The notes under the pieces are model-generated. The model did not search any database. It saw only the letters and a list, made by a program, of their open reading frames with translations, and had not been told where the DNA came from. Below are positions 1 through 5,832 of a stretch of DNA of 24,096 nt, one piece after another. Within the stretch, counting starts at the first letter, position 1, and the number at the start of each line of letters is the position of its first letter. A program made the translations under genes and the position numbers. The stretch lies in the NCBI GenBank assembly GCA_964417935.1, contig CAYQKF010000078.1, positions 1-24,096 on the forward strand. The letters run 5' to 3'. This stretch comes from NIOZ-UU13 sp964417935 (GTDB lineage: Bacteria; Planctomycetota; Phycisphaerae; Sedimentisphaerales; Anaerobacaceae).

Positions 1-198
1 ACCTCTTCAAAGTACAAAGGCGTCTCTTACCACGCAGGCCAGAGAAAATGGTGCGCAGCCATTCGAGTCAACGGCCTATACAAATATTTCGGCCTTTTTC
101 AAAGCGAAACCGACGCCGCCCGCGCATATGATAAAGCAGCTAAGAAATACCACCGTGACTTCGCAATCCTAAATTTTCCAGTGTCGCCAAGCAGCTAA
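1..198 (+). CDS. AP2-domain protein, C-terminal part (cut by window edge)
   Basis: Frame 1 is open from the window edge to a TAA at 196-198 and encodes about 65 residues, nearly all of one AP2/ERF DNA-binding domain. It begins with SKYKGVSYHAGQRKW, continues with AAIRVNGLYKYFGLF, and has a helix containing ETDAARAYDKAAKKYH before a final FAILNFP. This is the three-strand plus helix pattern of plant AP2 domains. In bacteria such domains are known mostly at the C-terminus of HNH homing endonucleases and phage or mobile-element proteins, so the missing upstream part may be an HNH nuclease. That is inference, because the N-terminus is outside the window. The domain call is secure; the parent protein is not. 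Confidence 0.8.
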   Translation, partial: TSSKYKGVSYHAGQRKWCAAIRVNGLYKYFGLFQSETDAARAYDKAAKKYHRDFAILNFPVSPSS

Positions 199-200
199 AG

Positions 201-284
201 CCGGAGTTTATCCGCCTCTGGCGGGACAGAGCAGCCAAAAAATACCATAAGGAATTTGCGGTACTCAACTTCGACTCAGGTTGA
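201..284 (+). pseudogene. Decayed second AP2-domain C-terminus
   Basis: Just after the AP2 stop codon, a different frame reads RDRAAKKYHKEFAVLNFDSG and ends in TGA at 282-284. It closely parallels the end of the intact domain (KAAKKYHRDFAILNFP). Only the last helix and strand are recognisable and there is no start codon, so this is a leftover of a duplicated AP2 tail rather than a gene. The next gene end, on the minus strand, is at 359; bases 285-358 show nothing clear. Confidence 0.6.
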
Positions 285-358
285 AAAGTAAAATTAAAAG
301 TGAACATGAAAGCGCAGCATAATCGATCCGGCAGACCAATAATGAAAAAACTCAAAGC

Positions 359-865
359 TCAAGTCGTCCAATTTTTGACGTCGAGATCATCACCTGCAAC
401 TTCACGAATTCGAATAAGTTTGTCATTCGTAATTAACGTCAAATTACGCGTTATGGCTTGAACTGCAATCCAGAGGTCATTCTCTTGTATTCCAAGTTCA
501 AGCGAGGTGATAGGATCAACAAGTTGTTCGGGACGCAAGTTCTTCTTTCTCTTATCCTTTGGTGCATATTTGTCAAACAATAGAGACCTAAGTTCGCCAT
601 ATGTGTTGGCTGTGTGTATTTCAATATCGAAAGTCTTTGGTCCCTTAGCTTTGATGAACTGAAAGTACTCTGCTTGAATAAGCTCTCTTTTAGTGGTAAC
701 CTTTTGCCCAAAGGCGACTTCACCCCATGTGATAATTGATATACCCAATTTGAAATCAGGTTCCAACTTTTGTAATTGTTTTCTAATATTAGCATTCTCC
801 TGCGGATACCTGTCGGCGTCAAACCAGTATGACCAGATGCAGGTGTCAAGTAGGAAAGTGCGCAT
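359..865 (-). CDS. PIN-domain (VapC-like) nuclease
   Basis: Encodes a 168-residue PIN-fold protein, a Mg2+-dependent RNase family best known as VapC toxins. The acidic residues expected for the active site are visible: D7 in LLDTCIW, E49 in ITWGEVAFG, D130 in ENDLWIAVQA and D148 in LITNDK. The length is somewhat above a minimal VapC (about 130 residues), with the extra residues between E49 and D130. It starts with ATG one base after the stop of the methyltransferase gene, so the two are almost certainly co-transcribed and probably translationally coupled. No separate short antitoxin gene lies between them, which is unusual for a VapC; the restraining partner may be the methyltransferase itself (inference). 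The target could be RNA or DNA; the sequence does not tell. Confidence 0.85.
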   Translation of the reverse strand: MRTFLLDTCIWSYWFDADRYPQENANIRKQLQKLEPDFKLGISIITWGEVAFGQKVTTKRELIQAEYFQFIKAKGPKTFDIEIHTANTYGELRSLLFDKYAPKDKRKKNLRPEQLVDPITSLELGIQENDLWIAVQAITRNLTLITNDKLIRIREVAGDDLDVKNWTT

Positions 866-866
866 G

Positions 867-3401
867 TTAATCTTCTTTAAATGCCTCTTCCGCAGCTTTA
901 AAAGCCTTAATTATTTCAGGTGATCTCACCTCTTCTGCCCATTTTTTCACAAAAGACACAGTTGACCTCTGATACTCCTCAGAAATATATTCGTGCAAAG
1001 GAATCCAGGACTCAAAACCCTTGTGATAATAGCGATCGAACTTAAAATGAATACCCTTGCGTTTATATGCGTTAAATAAATCAAGCAATTCCCTTTCCAG
1101 TTTGGGCGGCAAATCATATAAACGCATGATTTCTACATCTATTGCAAGCATTCGTTTTTTTGCTTCTTTCTGACTTGGTTCTGATTTTAGTATCTCTTTA
1201 TTTTCCTGATATAATGCGAAGTATTCCTGCACGAGCCTTTTAAGATTTTGTAAATCAGAAGAATTACATTCGGGCAAAGGAATATCCCTTATGATACTTT
1301 CCAAGTTATGTCGCTCCATACAATGACAATAAGTGAAAGCATTTGCATAAGGTGAATTTAATAGAGCCCAAAGAGCTTCAAGCGACCATTCGGCGTCTCG
1401 TGTTCTGACTACAAGGAAACTATTAGTTACTGGGAGACCTTCACGATCTATCAAGGCTTTTATTCTCCATGGAGTATTGCTCGTTCTCGCATAATTAGCC
1501 AGTATTTGAGCGCATCGGGGAGATTTTCCGTATCGAGGATTCTTTATAGCATCATCAGAAAGATCCATCCAGTAAAGGTCCGGAAGTCCTGTAAGTTTGA
1601 TATCTTGTTTTTTCCAGTTTCCCGATTTATCCTTTAGTGTTTTGCTAAATTTCACAAAACCTTGAACCGCACCTTTGAATTTATCCCGACTTGTAGAATT
1701 TGCAACATTCTTATATTCTAATCCTCTGCCAACTAATGCTATATCACCCAAGCGGGCCAAATCCCTGCAATATTCCCAAACATCACTTAATAAAATACTC
1801 AGACGAAAATCATAAACAGGTGCTTTTTTGCCAATTGTCTGATTTACGATTTTAGTTTCCGCTTTATACGTATTCTTAAACTCATCAAGGTTATCTTTGG
1901 GTACCCTCACGTAGCGAACTTGGTTTCTTTTTGTTTTTATGTCATTTTCCCTGATTTTTCGACCAAGAATAAGGCATGATATGTGCCTGGCTGAAGCAAA
2001 CACATTTTCCGGAAGCAAACTAATCTCGCGAATTTCAAAATTTTCGATAATGTACTTGCGCAAAGATACCAGATTCTCCCTGTGCAAGAACCCTCGAGGC
2101 AGTATCACCCCAAATACTGAGCCAACAGGCATATATGGTAACGTTCGTTGCAAAATCTCGGCAGCCTTGTTGTTATACTCCAAATGAACTCCTTTTTTAG
2201 CATACTTAGCTTTCTCTCCTTTAAAATCCTCGAATGGTGGATTACACAACAAAACTCCTGATTTACCTGCCAACCTTGAAAGAATATCCCTTTCATATAC
2301 ATCATCTTCTTTTAAGTTCCAGCCATTTTGATTTGGAGCATCAGCCAAAGTCAAAGACAATCTTGCAATCTCTCTGGCGAACGAACCTTGCTCTATGCCC
2401 AATAAATGGCTCTTTAGATATTTGTGCAGTTTGGCCCTGTCACCATCGTATATTTCCCTTAGCAAACGTAATGCCGAAGTAAGGAATGGTGCGTGGCCAC
2501 AGGCCGGCTCAAGCACCACCCTGTTTTCCTGTGGAATATCTTTGATCCAATCAAAAAGCTGCCAAACAATATAGTCAACAAGATATGAAGGAGTCGCATG
2601 AATCCCCCACGCTTTCCTTGTTTCTTTGTCTATTAGAGTGTTTTCATAAACATAAGCCAAAGATTCAATAGTCAGATTCTCCAAACTGGCAAAACGTTTA
2701 GCAAGTTTGGAGGCTGCTTCTAACGCACGCTGTTGACGTTTCGTCCTGAAGATCAGTCCATCTTTTGTACCATAGTGCTGGTTAACTCTTTCCAACACCG
2801 CGGATATGTCTTCAAGATCCAGCTTGATAAAATTCTTAACTTTCTTATCCTGGAGTATCTTCGCGCCTAATAGCCAAAAAGCACGCTGAAACATCCATCG
2901 CTTCAACTTGATATCTTGCTGAGGTCTTCCAAGTTCATCATCAAGTACGCCAAGCATGTTCTTTATCAAATCAGCCAGCCTGTCTCCCATCTCATGTTCA
3001 AGCGCAGGCATCAAACCCTGGTCTACGAATTTAAGCTGATATTGAGAATGAACACGACTCAAATTCTTGGCACGATAAATACTTTCAGGAGAAAATTCTT
3101 TACGGTGTTGTTTGAAAAAAATGTCAATTTGATTAACAGATACTCTTTCTCTAAATTCAACTCCTTTGGTCGTTAAACTCCACCATTGAAATTCTTTTCT
3201 GCAACAAATAAATAGCAAAGGGGAACCAATATCGCGACAATGAATCGCTTTGGTGTCAAAGGCTGGTGCTTCTAATAATTCGGCATCTATCGCTGTGATG
3301 CATGCATTTCTGGCATCGTACGAAGGGTATGCAAAACCAACAATTGGCACGTACTGCTCTTGGCCGGAGGTGTCGGCGTAAGAATATTTCTCTTGAATCA
3401 A
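867..3401 (-). CDS. N6-adenine DNA methyltransferase (Eco57I/type IIG-like, no visible nuclease) with extra C-terminal segment
   Basis: An 844-residue protein with the gamma-class adenine methyltransferase order: motif X-like GIHATPSYLVDYI near 266-278, AdoMet motif I VVLEPACGHAPF at 295-306 and catalytic motif IV CNPPF at 386-390. After a variable middle, residues 660-710 (LWALLNSPYANAFTY, IIRDIPLP) resemble the target-recognition/C-terminal part of TaqI- and Eco57I-like enzymes. The N-terminal 130 residues show no PD-(D/E)XK motif that I can recognise, so cleavage, if any, may come from the adjacent PIN protein. Residues 760-844 (LPPKLERELLDLF, then ESWIPLHEYISEEYQRST) lie beyond the normal methyltransferase core. 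The annotated start is TTG with no good ribosome site. The same frame stays open upstream to a stop at 3486-3488 and includes conserved-looking residues (SKRPITTQELRPYLQQCGY), so the true N-terminus may be about 24 residues longer. Confidence 0.85.
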   Translation of the reverse strand: MIQEKYSYADTSGQEQYVPIVGFAYPSYDARNACITAIDAELLEAPAFDTKAIHCRDIGSPLLFICCRKEFQWWSLTTKGVEFRERVSVNQIDIFFKQHRKEFSPESIYRAKNLSRVHSQYQLKFVDQGLMPALEHEMGDRLADLIKNMLGVLDDELGRPQQDIKLKRWMFQRAFWLLGAKILQDKKVKNFIKLDLEDISAVLERVNQHYGTKDGLIFRTKRQQRALEAASKLAKRFASLENLTIESLAYVYENTLIDKETRKAWGIHATPSYLVDYIVWQLFDWIKDIPQENRVVLEPACGHAPFLTSALRLLREIYDGDRAKLHKYLKSHLLGIEQGSFAREIARLSLTLADAPNQNGWNLKEDDVYERDILSRLAGKSGVLLCNPPFEDFKGEKAKYAKKGVHLEYNNKAAEILQRTLPYMPVGSVFGVILPRGFLHRENLVSLRKYIIENFEIREISLLPENVFASARHISCLILGRKIRENDIKTKRNQVRYVRVPKDNLDEFKNTYKAETKIVNQTIGKKAPVYDFRLSILLSDVWEYCRDLARLGDIALVGRGLEYKNVANSTSRDKFKGAVQGFVKFSKTLKDKSGNWKKQDIKLTGLPDLYWMDLSDDAIKNPRYGKSPRCAQILANYARTSNTPWRIKALIDREGLPVTNSFLVVRTRDAEWSLEALWALLNSPYANAFTYCHCMERHNLESIIRDIPLPECNSSDLQNLKRLVQEYFALYQENKEILKSEPSQKEAKKRMLAIDVEIMRLYDLPPKLERELLDLFNAYKRKGIHFKFDRYYHKGFESWIPLHEYISEEYQRSTVSFVKKWAEEVRSPEIIKAFKAAEEAFKED

Positions 3402-3588
3402 GTCATCAATATATCCGCATTGTTGCAGATATGGACGCAGTTCTTGAGTTGTAATAGGTCTCTTACTGATAAGTGCAAATCTCCTTTAATCCCCGACTTT
3501 TTTATGCCTAAAACTCGACCACACACTCTAATTATCGTTAATGTTGGCTTTCCTACGTTAATTTTCGTTCACTTACAACTAAAGTAAT

Positions 3589-3617
3589 ACAATACCCAAC
3601 CTCGCTATTCTCGTCAA
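3589..3617 (-). promoter_or_regulatory. Candidate promoter of the methyltransferase-PIN unit
   Basis: On the minus strand, TTGACG (3612-3617) is followed after 17 bases by TATTGT (3589-3594), a good sigma-70-like spacing. Transcription would start near 3581, about 100-180 bases before the coding region. It faces away from the leuA promoters, so 3402-3990 is a divergent regulatory region. An AGGAG at 3481-3485 (minus strand) is the best ribosome site in this leader but has no ATG, GTG or TTG in the right frame behind it. Confidence 0.4.
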
Positions 3618-3629
3618 TCAAAAGAATTC

Positions 3630-3638
3630 TGCTATAAT
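3630..3638 (+). promoter_or_regulatory. Candidate extended -10 promoter upstream of leuA
   Basis: TGCTATAAT (TGn plus a consensus TATAAT at 3633-3638) is an extended -10 element. A weak -35 (TCGTCA, 3611-3616) lies 16 bases upstream and overlaps the -35 of the divergent methyltransferase promoter on the other strand. If active, its transcript would give the leucine leader frame at 3732 an ordinary 5' leader of about 85 bases. Confidence 0.35.
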
Positions 3639-3696
3639 TCGTGAAATATGTTAAATCTGAGGGCAAAAATGTACGAAATTTATAATGAAAAAAGGT

Positions 3697-3724
3697 TTGC
3701 AAAATCTTTTATTCGTTGTATAAT
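3697..3724 (+). promoter_or_regulatory. Main candidate promoter for the leucine leader and leuA
   Basis: TTGCAA (3697-3702), a 16-base spacer and a perfect TATAAT (3719-3724). The expected start of transcription, about seven bases further on, falls at 3731-3732, which is the A of the ATG of the Leu-rich leader frame. The leader would then be translated from a leaderless transcript. The distance to the leuA ATG leaves about 280 bases of regulatory leader. Confidence 0.55.
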
Positions 3725-3731
3725 TTGCTTT

Positions 3732-3815
3732 ATGAACGAAAACTATATAATTTGTTCTGCAATTCAGGCTACTATCAGCCTTAACCTGCTGCTATTGCGC
3801 CGTCTGGCGCAATAA
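3732..3815 (+). CDS. Leucine-rich leader peptide of leuA (attenuator leader, leuL-type)
   Basis: ATG at 3732 opens a 27-codon frame closed by TAA at 3813-3815. It reads MNENYIICSAIQATI followed by SLNLLLLRRLAQ. Six of 27 residues are Leu, with four consecutive Leu codons (CTG CTG CTA TTG, 3786-3797), and four are Ile. Position, length and composition match the leader peptides that control leu and ilv operons by ribosome stalling on Leu codons. There is no Shine-Dalgarno, but the promoter at 3697-3724 would begin the RNA at or next to this ATG. The last codons form a perfect hairpin (3795-3812), so a ribosome stalled on the Leu run would cover its 5' arm. The sequence facts are direct; the attenuation role is inferred from known leader peptides. 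Confidence 0.65.
   Translation: MNENYIICSAIQATISLNLLLLRRLAQ
3795..3812 (+). promoter_or_regulatory. Attenuation-type hairpin at the end of the leucine leader
   Basis: A perfect 7-bp stem, TTGCGCC (3795-3801) and GGCGCAA (3806-3812), with loop GTCT, sits inside the last codons of the leader peptide and ends directly before its stop codon. The stem is GC-rich but TAAAACACTTT follows instead of a U run, so it fits a pause or control hairpin better than the terminator itself. A further weak stem (TGACC 3952-3956 with GGTCA 3964-3968) lies just ahead of the leuA ribosome site and may take part in the switch. Confidence 0.5.
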
Positions 3816-3863
3816 AACACTTTCCCCATCAAAAATCTATTTTTACCAATCTTTTTAACCAAG

Positions 3864-3930
3864 GATTAAACAGACTTTACTGATTTTTTATTTGTGTTTA
3901 GTCCGTGTTAATCTGCGGAATCTGCGGTTA
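3864..3930 (+). repeat. Dispersed intergenic repeat with imperfect hairpin in the leuA leader
   Basis: The stretch from GGATTAAACAGACT to CCGTGTTAATCTGCGG has long imperfect inverted arms (GATTAAACAGACT against AGTCCGTGTTAATC) and a T-rich loop. It ends with the direct pair CTGCGGAATCTGCGG. Text of this kind is familiar as a common intergenic repeat in planctomycete and other environmental genomes (recollection, not searched). Here it lies inside the predicted leuA leader RNA and could have been recruited as its downstream structure. Confidence 0.4.
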
Positions 3931-4009
3931 AAAAAATAATTCGTGGCAATTTGACCCTTCTTAGGTCATAATTAGCCGCAATCAGCATAAAATTTTGGAG
4001 AAAAAGCAG

Positions 4010-5587
4010 ATGTCCAAAGAAAAAGTTCAAATTTTCGATACAACTTTACGGGACGGCGAGCAGGCAGCCGGGACCCGATTAGGGGCAAGAGAGAAGCTGG
4101 AAATCGCCCGGCAGTTGGTTCGGCTGAACGTCGATATCATAGAGGCGGGATTCCCCGCCTCCTCGCCCGAAGATTTCGAGGCCGTGCGTCTGATATCCGA
4201 ACGAATTGAAGGCCCCATCATTTGTGGCCTGACCCGGGCAAGAATAGACGATATTGAGGTTTGTCAAAAGGCCCTGAAAAAGGCCAAAAAGTCACGCATC
4301 CATACTGGTATCGGCGTGTCCGAGATTCACATCGCGGGAAAGTTCGCAGATGACAAATACGGCAGGACAATGGGCGAAAAGCAGGCTACTATTCTTAAGA
4401 TGGCCGTCGAGGCGGTCAGGCACACCGCTCAATATACCGACGATATCGAATTTTACGCTGAAGATTCCGGGCGGGCCGAGCGGTCCTTTCTTTACGAGAT
4501 TCTTGAGGCTGTTATTGACGCGGGCGCTACTGTCGTCAACATCCCCGACACCACGGGTTATTCAATGCCCGAACAGTATGGTGCTCTTATCCGGGACATA
4601 CGAGCAAATGTGCCGAACATCGCCAAGGCGACAATCAGCGTGCATTGCCACGACGATTTGGGAATGGCTGTGGCAAATTCATTAGCCGGCGTAAAGAACG
4701 GAGCAAGACAAGTGGAAGGAACCATAAACGGGGTGGGTGAGCGGGCCGGCAACGCGGCTATCGAAGAGGTGGTAATGGCAATCCATACTCGCCGTGACTT
4801 CTTTGAAGAGGTCCAAACAAACATCAACACCCGCGAGTTCTATCGAACGAGTCGAATGGTGGCTGATATGTTAGGAATGCCCGTTCCCGCCAATAAGGCG
4901 GTTGTTGGCCGCAATGCTTTTGCCCACAGCTCGGGAATTCACGTGGATGGGTTTCTGAAAAAGCGGGAGACTTATGAGATTATGAGGCCTGAGACTATCG
5001 GCCTTGACCAGAGTCGTGTTGTTCTGACGGCTCGGACGGGACGTCACGGCCTTCGGCACCGGCTCGAAGAGATGGGATATAAATTATCCAAAGAGGAGCT
5101 GGACAAGACGTACGAGCGGTTTCTAGCCATTGCCGATAAGAAGAAGGAAGTCTTTGAGGCTGACCTTGCGGCTATAATCAGCGACGAGATTCACGTTGTA
5201 GAGCAAATCTATGAGCTGGAGTATATGCATGTTGCCAGTGGAACCGGCACTTTGCCGACCGCAAGCGTCAAGATAAAGACTAAGGATGAAACAAGACAGG
5301 CTGCCGCCTGCGGTGATGGCCCGGTTGATGCGGCATACGAGGCTATAAGAGAAGCTACGGGTTTGTCGCCCAAGCTCGAAAACTATTCAATCCGAGCCGT
5401 TACCAGCGGCAAAGAGGCACTCGGCGAAGCCACGGTCAGAATAACAGAGGACGGCAGAACCTTCATAGGCCGAGGCATCTCGACAGATATCATCGAGGCC
5501 AGCGCCAAGGCGTACGTCGATGCAATCAACAGAATGGTCTCGGCACAGAACAAAGGTCAGCAACCCGAAGTAAAAGGGGAACTATAA
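4010..5587 (+). CDS. leuA: 2-isopropylmalate synthase
   Basis: First committed step of leucine synthesis: acetyl-CoA plus 2-oxoisovalerate to 2-isopropylmalate. From the ATG at 4010 it is 525 residues, normal for bacterial LeuA. GGAG at 3997-4000 is correctly spaced from this ATG; an in-frame TTG at 3995 overlaps the ribosome site and is rejected. Residues 10-18 give the active-site DTTLRDGEQ, 213-216 the metal-site HCHD, 241-248 the GVGERAGN glycine loop and 306-314 HSSGIHVDG. Residues after about 390 form the leucine-sensing regulatory domain (DGPVDAAYEAI, GRGISTDIIEASAKAYVDA), so the enzyme is probably feedback-inhibited. It is preceded by the Leu-rich leader and separated from leuC by a restriction-modification gene. 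Confidence is very high. Confidence 0.97.
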   Translation: MSKEKVQIFDTTLRDGEQAAGTRLGAREKLEIARQLVRLNVDIIEAGFPASSPEDFEAVRLISERIEGPIICGLTRARIDDIEVCQKALKKAKKSRIHTGIGVSEIHIAGKFADDKYGRTMGEKQATILKMAVEAVRHTAQYTDDIEFYAEDSGRAERSFLYEILEAVIDAGATVVNIPDTTGYSMPEQYGALIRDIRANVPNIAKATISVHCHDDLGMAVANSLAGVKNGARQVEGTINGVGERAGNAAIEEVVMAIHTRRDFFEEVQTNINTREFYRTSRMVADMLGMPVPANKAVVGRNAFAHSSGIHVDGFLKKRETYEIMRPETIGLDQSRVVLTARTGRHGLRHRLEEMGYKLSKEELDKTYERFLAIADKKKEVFEADLAAIISDEIHVVEQIYELEYMHVASGTGTLPTASVKIKTKDETRQAAACGDGPVDAAYEAIREATGLSPKLENYSIRAVTSGKEALGEATVRITEDGRTFIGRGISTDIIEASAKAYVDAINRMVSAQNKGQQPEVKGEL

Positions 5588-5832
5588 CTTTAGAAATTCG
5601 AAATACGAAATCCGACCTGCTGTGACGAGCGCAGCACGGCGAGAACTCGAAATTCATCCTTCGTAGTAATACTACGAAGAACGGGCAAATTCAAATGTCC
5701 AAAAATGAAAATGCAAAAAGAGTACGGTTGATGCTGAGCGCCGGAAGATTTCGGGCAGGTTGTTGAGAAAGATTAAATAATATAAAGTATATGCCATGAC
5801 GTCAAACTTTTCATAGTCGCTGAAGAGAATTT
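5588..5832 (+). repeat. Gene-free stretch with dispersed repeat text and an inverted repeat
   Basis: No gene. It holds text like the stretch before the GTPase gene (AAATTCGAAATACGAAATCC here; AAATTCAAATGTCCAAA occurs in both places at about 5690 and 19542). A near-perfect inverted repeat at 5659-5679 (CTTCGTAGT and ACTACGAAG) lacks a U tract and is not a convincing terminator. TTGTTG (5760-5765) and TATAAA (5781-5786) could be a weak promoter for the restriction gene. Confidence 0.45.

Noticed and set aside
451..849. 132-residue frame on the minus strand inside the PIN gene
   Set aside because: Same strand, shifted frame, low-complexity composition; the PIN frame has all catalytic residues.
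3795..3815. Leader hairpin as a simple terminator
   Set aside because: The stem is perfect but followed by TAAAACACTTT, not a U run, and it overlaps the end of the leader frame. Kept as a control hairpin.
3995..4009. TTG at 3995 as the leuA start
   Set aside because: It overlaps the GGAG ribosome site of the ATG at 4010, which gives the normal LeuA N-terminus.
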